Source: Candidatus Bathyarchaeota archaeon
Lineage (GTDB): Archaea > Thermoproteota > Bathyarchaeia > Bathyarchaeales > UBA233
Assembly: GCA_007050895.1 (NCBI GenBank)
Contig: SMYP01000019.1
Span: 1,767 to 15,330, forward strand
Reading direction: 5' to 3'
Length of the DNA: 13,564 bases
Under the pieces are notes generated by a model. The model had not been told where the DNA came from, ran no database searches, and saw only the letters and a list, made by a program, of their open reading frames with translations. The stretch's first letter is position 1. Every line of letters begins with the position of its first letter. Shown one piece after another: positions 1-5,959 of this stretch. A program made the position numbers and the translations under genes.

Positions 1-5
1 GCTTT

Positions 6-584
6 TCAAATTGGCTTATTGCAGTCAATTCCAAACAGTTCTTGTGCTTCATGTCTGTAGGTTTCAAATACGGTATCGGAAAATAAAACGAAAAATACTA
101 CGTCAAAATTATTTTCTCTCTCCAAAAACTCTTTCACCGCCTTTAGAGATAGATGACATGCCGCCTCAATAGGGTATCTATATGCTCCTGTGCTTATGGA
201 AGGAAAAGCGATTGTTTTTAAGCCCTTGGAACAGGCTAGCTTCAGCGAGTTCTGATAAGCTTGAGTGAGCAACTCTGGTTCACCGTGGGTTCCTCCGCGC
301 CAAATGGGTCCGACTGTATGGATAACATAACTTGCTTTTAGGTTGCCTGCACTGGTGATGATGGCTTTTCCTACTGGAAGACCCTGAGGCCATTCTGTAG
401 CTCTGATTTCTTTGCATTCTTCGAGTATTTCTGGTCCCCCTTTGAGGTGGATTGCACCGTCAACGCCTCCGCCGCCCATAAGTGAAGAATTAGCCGCGTT
501 TACTATTGCATCTGTCTCCATGTTGGTTATGTCTCCTCTAACTAATTTTACCTTTGCCTTCCCAATTTGAAACTCGATGCACAT
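6..584 (-). CDS. Macrodomain protein, probable O-acetyl-ADP-ribose deacetylase / ADP-ribosyl hydrolase
   Basis: A 192-residue, single-domain protein of the MacroD/YmdB type. Family members bind ADP-ribose and hydrolyse O-acetyl-ADP-ribose or mono-ADP-ribose on proteins in the cytoplasm. Seen in the sequence: GDIT near residue 17, DAIVNAANSSLMGGGGVDGA at 25-44 (the ADP-ribose-binding loop with the conserved Asn pair and Gly run), VIHTVGP at 87-93, and IAFPSISTGAYRYP at 125-138 (phosphate-binding loop). The length is normal for a stand-alone macrodomain. The ATG at 584 has a GAGG ribosome binding site 9 nt upstream; an ATG 5 nt earlier is followed at once by a stop. It begins 15 nt after the stop of the LysE-family gene, so the two are probably co-transcribed. 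Substrate preference cannot be told from sequence. Confidence 0.95.
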   Translation of the reverse strand: MCIEFQIGKAKVKLVRGDITNMETDAIVNAANSSLMGGGGVDGAIHLKGGPEILEECKEIRATEWPQGLPVGKAIITSAGNLKASYVIHTVGPIWRGGTHGEPELLTQAYQNSLKLACSKGLKTIAFPSISTGAYRYPIEAACHLSLKAVKEFLERENNFDVVFFVLFSDTVFETYRHEAQELFGIDCNKPI

Positions 585-599
585 TACATTTTTCCTCTT

Positions 600-1250
600 T
601 TAGCTTAACGTGTTGATTGCCAACCATAAGGCGGAACTGAAAAACCATACTCCAAAGCTTATAAGAACTGCGAGACAGAATATTACAATTACTCGGTTAA
701 CGCGTTTAGTCCAGAAACGTTGCGACTTGAAAATTAGGAATGCCACGCCTGTATACCATACGAAATCGCAGAGCCAATGAACCACCGCGAAAATTATGAA
801 TTCAACTAGCCCGAAGCTTCTAGCATTTATCACTAGGGTAGTGCCAATTGTCAACCACCATAAAATGAAACCAGCGTTAGCAGCTGTTGTCCAAATTCCC
901 GCAATTAGAGATTCTTGTTTTGGACTCTCGTATTTTTCTATGACCTTATTTCTTTTTCTGAACATTTGAACGCCCATAAACATCATTAACATCCCCCCGA
1001 TTAATCCAACAGTAACTTGTACTGTTTGCAGTATTTCAGAGGCAACAATCTGATCTATGCCGTAATATATGAGGAACATTAATGGAAACTCTATTATCCC
1101 GTGTCCAACTGAAATTAGCAATCCTGCGGTCTTGCGTTTTGCTGCTTTTTCAATTGTAACCGCGAATAAAGGTCCCGGCATCATTACTCCTGTTAGTGAG
1201 ATCAGTATTACAGACGCCAAAAACAGGTAGAACTCTGTCGTAAACGCCAT
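600..1250 (-). CDS. LysE-family membrane exporter
   Basis: A 216-residue integral membrane protein of the LysE/RhtB superfamily, whose members export amino acids or other small solutes. Visible features: an N-terminal hydrophobic segment ending in the family hallmark MPGP (residues 24-27), about six hydrophobic segments in all, the conserved second helix GLLISVGHGIIEFPLMFLI, and a basic cytoplasmic loop (FRKRNKVIEKYE) between helices 3 and 4. The start is placed at the ATG at 1250 because GAGGT lies 4 nt upstream. The same frame stays open to 1340, but that 30-residue extension is not exporter-like and has no ribosome binding site. The macrodomain gene follows 15 nt downstream. The substrate is unknown. 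Confidence 0.9.
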   Translation of the reverse strand: MAFTTEFYLFLASVILISLTGVMMPGPLFAVTIEKAAKRKTAGLLISVGHGIIEFPLMFLIYYGIDQIVASEILQTVQVTVGLIGGMLMMFMGVQMFRKRNKVIEKYESPKQESLIAGIWTTAANAGFILWWLTIGTTLVINARSFGLVEFIIFAVVHWLCDFVWYTGVAFLIFKSQRFWTKRVNRVIVIFCLAVLISFGVWFFSSALWLAINTLS

Positions 1251-1280
1251 AGTTACCTCATTTATAATTTCTCTAATAAA

Positions 1281-1295
1281 CCATTCCTGAAATGG
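1281..1295. repeat. Short inverted repeat upstream of the exporter gene
   Basis: CCATTCCTGAAATGG has 5-bp perfect arms around a 5-nt centre, and 7-bp arms if one mismatch is allowed. It sits about 31-45 nt upstream of the exporter start, where an archaeal operator could lie. Its short length means chance is a real possibility. Confidence 0.25.
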
Positions 1296-1323
1296 CCAGC
1301 AAATTACGCCGTAAAAAGGTTTT

Positions 1324-1346
1324 GTATACGAAAGCATCAACGAAAC
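1324..1346 (+). repeat. Dispersed GTATAC motif, copy R1
   Basis: Begins GTATACGAAAGCATCAACG. It matches copy R3 at 20 of 23 positions and R2 at 19 of 23. It lies immediately beyond the tsr3 stop codon and about 75 nt upstream of the LysE-family start, outside both genes. Confidence 0.6.
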
Positions 1347-1891
1347 TAATTGCCAACGCTTCTAGATATTTTTGGGTCGTGCATAAAGCTGTGCTGAATT
1401 TGGATTATTTCAGTGCTGTCCTGCGCAGAAGCATAATTGTCAAGAAAAATCTTATTCAACTCCAAAAAGGTGTGACCCCAGGCAAAAATTGAAATCAACT
1501 CCACTGCTTCCTGTTTGAACCCTGCAATGTACAGCGCCCCAGCCAAAGCCTCTGCAGTAGTAAGTTTCGTTGCCTTGCCGAAGTTAATTGGATTTCCTGC
1601 TATCAAAATCGGTAGACAACGCGAAGTTCCATGTACCTGCTTGAGTAAAACCTTCTCAGCGTGCTCCCAACTGCAATCCAAGGCGGATAAACCGAATTCT
1701 TCAACACGATTTCTGTCAGCAGGAGAAAACGCAATTTCCGAGAACGGATTTAAAACAACTGCCCGCCTCGGCAAAAACCTCGCCTTAGTTACCAATCTAG
1801 CAAAACCGCGGCGTTTAAGCCTCAAACCAGTACACCGTTTTGGATCACATTGGTTTGCATGGTAAATTGTTAACTTAAGCGTCTTTTCCAT
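1346..1891 (-). CDS. tsr3: Tsr3-type rRNA aminocarboxypropyltransferase (DUF367)
   Basis: A 181-residue homologue of Tsr3, the SPOUT-like enzyme that moves the 3-amino-3-carboxypropyl group of S-adenosylmethionine onto a (pseudo)uridine in helix 31 of small-subunit rRNA. Seen: the N-terminal HANQCDPKRCTGLRLKRRG (residues 11-29, matching the family CDPKKCTG block), VVLNPFSEIAFSPADR (45-60), LDCSWEHA (71-78), and RCLPILIAGNPINFGKATKL followed by TTAEALAGALYIAG in the cofactor-binding region, then FAWGHTFLELN near 137-147. The length is typical of the archaeal enzyme. The ATG at 1891 lies inside the end of nnr (17-nt overlap) with AAGGTG about 10 nt upstream, so it is probably translated from the nnr transcript. 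The pairing with nnr looks like an operon of housekeeping enzymes. Confidence 0.93.
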   Translation of the reverse strand: MEKTLKLTIYHANQCDPKRCTGLRLKRRGFARLVTKARFLPRRAVVLNPFSEIAFSPADRNRVEEFGLSALDCSWEHAEKVLLKQVHGTSRCLPILIAGNPINFGKATKLTTAEALAGALYIAGFKQEAVELISIFAWGHTFLELNKIFLDNYASAQDSTEIIQIQHSFMHDPKISRSVGN

Positions 1892-3425
1892 TCGTCTTTT
1901 GCACCTTCAGGTTGCCCATTGGGTTTTCCAAAACCTGAGGAATCCAATTAAGAAGGTCACTGGCTAGCAAATGATAGCCGACATTACTCGCAACAAGGTC
2001 TCCAGATGCCCCGTTAACAAAAGCACCTGCAACGGCAGCTTCAAACGCGTCAGCTTTTTGCGCCAACAAAGCTCCAACAATACCTGAAAGAACGTCACCC
2101 GTGCCACCAACAGTCATTCCAGGATTACCAGTAAAGTTCATCTTGACCCGTTGAGCATCGCAAACAACGTCTACCTGACCCTTAAGCAATATTACGGCGT
2201 TCAACTCCGTAGCTGTCTTCTGAACTTCAGCAACCCGTGCATCCAAGCTTTCTGGCAATTTAGAACCTGCAAGTACCGCGTATTCACCAGCATGCGGAGT
2301 CAAGATAAGCGGTACTCTCAATGAGCGTTTGAATTGAGCAAAAGCTTTCAAGCCATCAGCATCAAGTAATAGCGGTTTACCAGCGTTTTCAACTGCAGTC
2401 ACACAGCTTTTAATAAAATCAATAGTTTCAGGTTTCAAGCCTAAGCCAGGTCCCATGACAACAGCATCAACATTCTTCAAATACGGCTGCAGCGCGATAA
2501 CGTTTTCCGCTATCAGATGATCCCCTTTTAGCTTCAAAGTTATCAGATCAGGAGACATAGAAGCTATGGCATACGCGGTTTTTGAGGGTGCCGCAAGATA
2601 AACGATGTCAACACCGGTTCGTAAGGCAGCTAGTGACACCAATGCGGGCGCGCCTGAAAAAACTTCGCTACCGCCTATAACTAGCAAGCGACCTATTTCT
2701 CCTTTATGCGCTTTAGCATTTCGCGCTTTTTTTACTAGAAGAACATCGCCTGGACCTGCAAAATTTGCCAATTCATCAGGTAATCCTATGTCTTTGACGA
2801 CAAGTTCACCCACATATTTTTTAGCGTGGGAAAGCCCTGTCTTTGATTTGTAGAACGTTACGGTAACGTCGGCTTTTACAGCGGTTCCTAAAACTTCTCC
2901 TGTGTCAGAATCTATTCCAGTCGGTACATCAACGGCAATTTTGAAAGCGTCCAGAGCGTTGATGTATTCAACAATTTGCGGCATTGGAGGCCTGAGTTTT
3001 CCTTGAGTGCCCGTTCCAAGCAATGCATCAACAATTATGTTTGCCGTAATTTTGGGTATAGCGGAACTGTCGGTAATCTCATATATCAAAATGCTGTCGC
3101 GTAATGCTTGAAGGCCGCACCAGTTACGAAACGCTGGTTCATGACGAATATCGCTCCCCTTCCCAAGGAGCACTATGGTTACTCTAAAGCCTTGGGCTAG
3201 CAAATGTCTAGCTGCTACGAATCCGTCGCCTCCGTTTCCGCCTAAACCGCAGAAAATCACGACTTTTTGCTCTCTGGAGAAACGCGAAATAATTTCTGAA
3301 GCCACCTCGCGTCCAGCGTTTTCCATCAATTGAAGTAACGAAATGCCAAAATACTCAGCATTAACTTCTAAAGCGCGCATTTCCCTGCTTGTAATAATAT
3401 CTGCGCATTTCTTTTGAGCTTTCAT
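1875..3425 (-). CDS. nnr: Bifunctional NAD(P)H-hydrate repair enzyme Nnr (epimerase + ADP-dependent dehydratase)
   Basis: A 516-residue fusion, the usual prokaryotic length. It repairs hydrated NADH/NADPH: the N-terminal YjeF_N domain (about 1-215) epimerises R- and S-NAD(P)HX, and the C-terminal ribokinase-like domain (about 235-500) dehydrates S-NAD(P)HX using ADP. Seen in the first domain: GLGGNGGDGFVAARHL (60-75), the catalytic-region D133 in VDALLGTGTQG, and VDVPTGIDSDTG (165-176). Seen in the second: KGEIGRLLVIGGS (241-253), GPGLG (325-329), LLDADGLKAF (353-362), LTPHAGEY (375-382), and the nucleotide/catalytic loop GNPGMTVGGTGDVLSG (433-448) with D444. The ATG start has only a weak AGGG site upstream but lies about 10 nt behind the start point predicted from a TATA box at 3457-3465. 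tsr3 overlaps its 3' end. Confidence 0.97.
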   Translation of the reverse strand: MKAQKKCADIITSREMRALEVNAEYFGISLLQLMENAGREVASEIISRFSREQKVVIFCGLGGNGGDGFVAARHLLAQGFRVTIVLLGKGSDIRHEPAFRNWCGLQALRDSILIYEITDSSAIPKITANIIVDALLGTGTQGKLRPPMPQIVEYINALDAFKIAVDVPTGIDSDTGEVLGTAVKADVTVTFYKSKTGLSHAKKYVGELVVKDIGLPDELANFAGPGDVLLVKKARNAKAHKGEIGRLLVIGGSEVFSGAPALVSLAALRTGVDIVYLAAPSKTAYAIASMSPDLITLKLKGDHLIAENVIALQPYLKNVDAVVMGPGLGLKPETIDFIKSCVTAVENAGKPLLLDADGLKAFAQFKRSLRVPLILTPHAGEYAVLAGSKLPESLDARVAEVQKTATELNAVILLKGQVDVVCDAQRVKMNFTGNPGMTVGGTGDVLSGIVGALLAQKADAFEAAVAGAFVNGASGDLVASNVGYHLLASDLLNWIPQVLENPMGNLKVQKTNGKDA

Positions 3426-3456
3426 GCTTGGAACCCTGAATAAGCTAATGTTATTG

Positions 3457-3465
3457 CATAAAAGA
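3457..3465 (-). promoter_or_regulatory. Putative nnr promoter (TATA box)
   Basis: The minus strand reads CTTTTATGC here. A start point about 25 nt downstream would fall near 3436, giving a leader of roughly 10 nt before the nnr ATG. The operator-like palindrome at 3464-3479 abuts it on the upstream (BRE) side. Confidence 0.45.
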
Positions 3466-3482
3466 TAAGGTTATCCTTAACT
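3464..3482. promoter_or_regulatory. Operator-like overlapping palindromes and motif TTATCCTTAACT before nnr
   Basis: GATAAGGTTATC (3464-3475) has perfect 5-bp arms, and the overlapping TAAGGTTATCCTTA (3466-3479) also has perfect 5-bp arms. The segment TTATCCTTAACT (3471-3482) recurs at 3974-3985 in front of the nicotinamidase TATA box. Its place next to the TATA box fits a transcription factor site. The binding protein is unknown. Confidence 0.4.
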
Positions 3483-3531
3483 AGGGTTGCTTGAAAGTTA
3501 ACTTGGCTGATTTGCGCTGCTTGATTGAATG

Positions 3532-3554
3532 GTATACAAAAGCATCGCCAAAAC
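3532..3554 (+). repeat. Dispersed GTATAC motif, copy R2
   Basis: Begins GTATACAAAAGCATCGCCA and matches R3 at 20 of 23 positions. It lies between the stop of the RAM gene and the start of nnr. The shared sequence runs a little further, CAAAACACAGTTATAAT here against CAAAACACACTTTTTAAG at R3. Confidence 0.6.
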
Positions 3555-3623
3555 ACAGTTATAATTTCGCAATTCGCCAATTTCTGCTCAATTGTTTCGA
3601 TAAAGAAGTAATTGTGGAAAGAT

Positions 3624-3893
3624 TTAACTTTGTTTGCGGACCCTGTTTTTTCCTTTGTACTCTCTGGATACAATCATTGTAGATGTTACCAACACGTTCG
3701 GGACGTTTCGAATCTTAAGCGATATAAACTCCTCAAGATTATCGAGCTCTGGTGTTTCAACTTTCGCTACTACGTCGTACTCACCAAAGATTATGTCCGC
3801 ATGAACGACCTCACTAAATTCTATGAGTTTTTGGCATACTTCTCTCTCAGTACCTGAACTAACCTTGAACAATACATAAGCCAAGATAGACAT
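3624..3893 (-). CDS. Stand-alone Lrp/AsnC ligand-binding (RAM) domain protein
   Basis: An 89-residue protein equal to the C-terminal effector-binding domain of Lrp/AsnC regulators, without the helix-turn-helix. Such archaeal proteins form oligomers that bind amino acids or similar ligands, and some modulate full-length Lrp proteins. Seen: the beta-alpha-beta-beta-alpha-beta order with AYVLFKVSSGTEREV at the start, GEYDVVAKVE in the middle, a helix around LEEFISLKI, and the closing strand VLVTSTMIVSREY. The start is set at the ATG at 3893 because AGGTGA lies 5 nt upstream; an ATG 24 nt earlier has no such site. The tail is basic (GKNRVRKQS). It is divergent from the nicotinamidase gene, and a TATA-like AAGTAATTAAG lies about 35-45 nt upstream. 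The ligand is unknown. Confidence 0.88.
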   Translation of the reverse strand: MSILAYVLFKVSSGTEREVCQKLIEFSEVVHADIIFGEYDVVAKVETPELDNLEEFISLKIRNVPNVLVTSTMIVSREYKGKNRVRKQS

Positions 3894-3973
3894 AATTTCA
3901 CCTAAAATCTCATTCAAACGAAGACTTAATTACTTTTCCATATGAACCTGCACTGCTGAATTTTAGCAAACAT

Positions 3974-3985
3974 TTATCCTTAACT
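3974..3985. promoter_or_regulatory. Copy of the 12-nt motif TTATCCTTAACT before the nicotinamidase promoter
   Basis: Identical to 3471-3482 in the nnr promoter region. It ends 6 nt before the nicotinamidase TATA box; the nnr copy lies a similar distance from its own TATA box, in the opposite orientation relative to transcription. This may be a shared regulator site, but a 12-nt match alone could be chance. Confidence 0.35.
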
Positions 3986-3991
3986 CCAGCC

Positions 3992-4030
3992 ATATTTTAA
4001 TAAAGTTTCTTGCTTGTATCTTAGAGGGAG
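3992..4030 (+). promoter_or_regulatory. Nicotinamidase promoter and ribosome binding site
   Basis: The TATA-like ATATTTTAATAA at 3992-4003 predicts a start point near 4020-4025. GAGGGAG at 4024-4030 then serves as a strong ribosome binding site 8 nt ahead of the TTG start at 4039. Together these decide the non-ATG start, since no in-frame ATG occurs until residue 105. Confidence 0.6.
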
Positions 4031-4038
4031 ATTTTTAT

Positions 4039-4764
4039 TTGGAGAAAGAGTATAACATAGGCAAAACAGATGCGCTCATAATTGTGGATGTGCAAAAAGA
4101 TTTCTGTCCTGGCGGTACTTTACCCGTTCCTGAATGCGACCAAATTATTCCAGTTCTCAACGACTACACAAGAATCTTTAAGAAGGCAAAAGCAAGCGTC
4201 TTAGCCACGAGAGATTGGCATCCACCAAATCATGTATCATTTAAAGCTCAAGGTGGTCCATGGCCGCCTCATTGTGTTCAAAACACGCAAGGGGCAAAGT
4301 TTCATTCTAATCTAAAGCTCCCAAAGAACACGATAGTAGTATCTAAAGCCATGAACCCGATTAAAGAGAATTTTTCAGGTTTTGAAACCGCTGACCTGGC
4401 AAAAACTCTGCGAAATCGGGGTGTGACAAGGGTTTTTGTTGGTGGATTAGCAACTGATTACTGCGTTAAGAACACCGTTCTTGATGCACTCAAACTCGGG
4501 TTTGAGTCTGTGTTGCTTTTGGATGCCATCGCAGGTATCAATGTAGAACCAGGTGATACCGGGAAAGCCATAAATAGAATGGTTGAATGTGGAGCTGATC
4601 AGGCGACTTTAATCGATTTCATGTACCCTCTTGAACTTCCGCTAGTCAGCGATCCTGATGGTGAAAGCTTAGCCGAGAAGCCTCTGGCTAAGTTTGAAAC
4701 AAAAAAGAAAGCCCGTATGAGACCTAGAGGACCCTATAAGAGGATTCGTACTGAACGTGGTTAA
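4039..4764 (+). CDS. pncA: Nicotinamidase, isochorismatase fold, with a basic C-terminal tail
   Basis: A 241-residue cytoplasmic hydrolase of the PncA family, converting nicotinamide to nicotinate and ammonia for NAD salvage. All key residues are visible: the catalytic triad D17 (in IIVDVQKDF), K103 (VVSKAMNP) and C142 (GGLATDYCVKNTVLDA), the metal-binding set D59, H61 and H78 (TRDWHPPNH and WPPHCVQ), and the cis-peptide segment before C142. The fold ends near residue 200. Beyond it is an uncommon tail of about 35 residues, very rich in Lys/Arg and containing RMRPRGPYKR, which loosely resembles an AT-hook. Translation begins at TTG, backed by GAGGGAG 8 nt upstream. It is divergent from the RAM gene. 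Isochorismatase-fold relatives differ in substrate, but the combined D/H/H metal site and triad favour nicotinamide. Confidence 0.93.
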   Translation: MEKEYNIGKTDALIIVDVQKDFCPGGTLPVPECDQIIPVLNDYTRIFKKAKASVLATRDWHPPNHVSFKAQGGPWPPHCVQNTQGAKFHSNLKLPKNTIVVSKAMNPIKENFSGFETADLAKTLRNRGVTRVFVGGLATDYCVKNTVLDALKLGFESVLLLDAIAGINVEPGDTGKAINRMVECGADQATLIDFMYPLELPLVSDPDGESLAEKPLAKFETKKKARMRPRGPYKRIRTERG

Positions 4765-4788
4765 ATCACTCAATTTCGGGAGAAATTA

Positions 4789-4794
4789 TTTTTT
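4789..4794 (+). terminator. Oligo-T run after nicotinamidase
   Basis: Six consecutive T residues begin 25 nt past the nicotinamidase stop. Archaeal polymerase commonly terminates at oligo-T tracts without a hairpin, and no clear hairpin precedes this one. Confidence 0.35.
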
Positions 4795-4887
4795 ATATAA
4801 AAGCTTTCTTCTCGCATTAGTTTCGAACGCTGACGAATCTTATAAAGACATTGAAATTCGAGTTACAAAAATTGTTCAAAACGGCAA

Positions 4888-5016
4888 ATGATAGCTAGTT
4901 TGATGAACAGAATGCTCGAAAACCACATTTTACAGGCTATGTCTCTGTTTCTAGATTCAATACACCTTAAATCAAACGGAGTTGCCAGCACCGCTTTTAG
5001 AGAGCAACTCGAATAA
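4888..5016 (+). CDS. Candidate small protein, 42 residues, unrecognised
   Basis: An ATG-started frame beginning MIASLMNRMLENHILQAMS, mixed polar and hydrophobic, probably helical, without Cys. A textbook TATA box (TTATAAAG, 4840-4847) predicts a start point near 4868, about 20 nt ahead of the ATG. There is no clear ribosome binding site. A 103-codon frame lies on the opposite strand over the same DNA (4863-5174) and looks less protein-like. No family is recognised and no function is proposed. The promoter is the stronger part of the case and could equally serve a non-coding RNA. Confidence 0.25.
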   Translation: MIASLMNRMLENHILQAMSLFLDSIHLKSNGVASTAFREQLE

Positions 5017-5209
5017 TTTTCGAATATTAAAATTTTTATACAAACAGTTAAAACAAAATATGCGCAACTATGAAATTGAAGCTTTTTATTTAAAATTTCA
5101 TGAAGAACACCAAGCCGATTGAATACGAAACGCGAAGTGTGAACAAAAAATGGCGTGTAAACCTGGAGAGACACTTTACAGTTGATTTACATAGCAAACG
5201 ATTAAGACT

Positions 5210-5626
5210 TTATTCTTCGCCGATAACTTGCACTATAATAGTCCGTTGGCGAGGGTAGACATCTGTTTCTACAAAGAGCAAAGATTGCCATCTTCCTAAT
5301 TCTACGCGACCGTCGATTACGGGTAATGTCTTGTCAGGTGGGAGTAGCATGGACCTAAGATGTGAATGCGCGTTTGACGGGTGCTGGTACGCTCTTCTTT
5401 TCGGAACTATTTCTTCCAAGAACTCCGTAATATCGTTAAGCAGCGCGTAATCGTTTTCAGTTAGAATAATTATGCCTGTAGCATGAGGCGCAAAAATGTG
5501 TACCATACCGTTCCTAATGGCTGAATCGGAAACAAACTCTTGAACTTGACCGGTTAGGTCCAAGAAGTCTATTTCGCCTTTCGTAGAAAACCTGAAACTT
5601 TTGTTGACAACTTTAAAACTTGACAT
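5210..5626 (-). CDS. YjbQ/UPF0047 family protein
   Basis: A 138-residue single-domain protein of the widespread YjbQ (UPF0047) family. Bacterial members show weak thiamine-phosphate synthase activity, but the physiological role is not settled, so the usual name 'secondary thiamine-phosphate synthase' should be read with care. Seen: PHATGIIILTENDY (47-60), the histidine cluster PSNAHSHLRSMLL (83-95), VPKRRAYQHP, and ELGRWQSLLFVETD (109-122) near the C-terminus. Most homologues have GTWQ where this has GRWQ. The length is typical. The ATG at 5626 has GGGAG 5 nt upstream. It lies 324 nt downstream of the lon stop, so it probably has its own promoter, although no clear TATA box stands out. Confidence 0.93.
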   Translation of the reverse strand: MSSFKVVNKSFRFSTKGEIDFLDLTGQVQEFVSDSAIRNGMVHIFAPHATGIIILTENDYALLNDITEFLEEIVPKRRAYQHPSNAHSHLRSMLLPPDKTLPVIDGRVELGRWQSLLFVETDVYPRQRTIIVQVIGEE

Positions 5627-5950
5627 GATACTCCCACATTTGACTATGCACTCTAACAGCTCAAAAAGCTTTCCACCAAAAAACTAAAAGCCGAAAACTT
5701 ACATTTGCGGCAATAGGGACCGAAGTTTTTTTTGATTGATGTCGTTGTAAGCGGTGACCTGTCTTACGTGAAGGAGTGAATGCTGGTGACGAATAACGCC
5801 AAATGTACTGTCTTTATTATCAATATTACTGAATGATAATTCTGCAATATCTCAAAGTGGAATTTTGTAAGTTTTAACTTGCCCGACTCAATAAATAGGT
5901 GGTTGGTGTGTGAAAAAAACTTGAAGAATGCTTTAGAAGAAGTGCTGATA
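5627..5950. other. Intergenic region between YjbQ gene and lon
   Basis: No gene is supported here. It should hold the YjbQ promoter (minus-strand candidates CTTTTAG and GCTTTTTGAG, both weak) and the lon transcription end. A plus-strand AAGGAG near 5771 is followed by an ATG opening only 18 codons, too little to call. Confidence 0.4.
5913..5919 (-). terminator. Oligo-T run downstream of lon
   Basis: Seven T residues on the minus strand about 32 nt after the lon stop, the usual kind of archaeal termination signal. Confidence 0.4.
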
Positions 5951-5959
5951 TCAGTACTT
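5940..5959. repeat. 20-bp near-perfect palindrome over the lon stop codon
   Basis: AAGTGCTGATATCAGTACTT has 10-bp arms with a single mismatched pair (a G-T wobble in RNA). It contains the lon stop codon. With no loop it is better suited to protein binding or DNA cruciform formation than to a terminator hairpin. Confidence 0.5.

Larger units (their letters stand above)
4765..5209. other. AT-rich intergenic region with TATA boxes and candidate small ORFs
   Basis: No recognised gene lies in these 445 nt. They hold a T6 run at 4789-4794, a very strong TATA-like TTTTATATAAAAGC ending at 4804, a second TATA box TTATAAAG at 4840-4847, a 42-codon plus-strand ORF at 4888-5016, and an inverted repeat with 8-bp arms ATGAAATT (5070-5077) and AATTTCAT (5094-5101). 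They also contain most of a 52-codon plus-strand ORF (5100-5258) that runs antisense into the YjbQ gene. A T6 run on the minus strand (5145-5150) may terminate the YjbQ transcript. Confidence 0.5.

Noticed and set aside
1292..1492. Plus-strand frame over the end of tsr3, and a similar one at 3491-3682, sharing a YTKAS-like peptide
   Set aside because: The shared peptide is only the translation of the dispersed GTATAC motif (R1 and R2); the rest of each frame is unrelated and antisense to or beyond real genes.
4820..4900. Possible C/D box small RNA (CTGA and TTGATGA elements)
   Set aside because: The boxes are in the wrong order and spacing, and TTGATGA departs from the RTGATGA consensus.
4863..5174. 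103-codon minus-strand frame in the nicotinamidase-YjbQ gap
   Set aside because: No ribosome binding site, Cys/Phe/Ile-rich composition without domain pattern, and the opposite strand carries a TATA box with a more protein-like small ORF.
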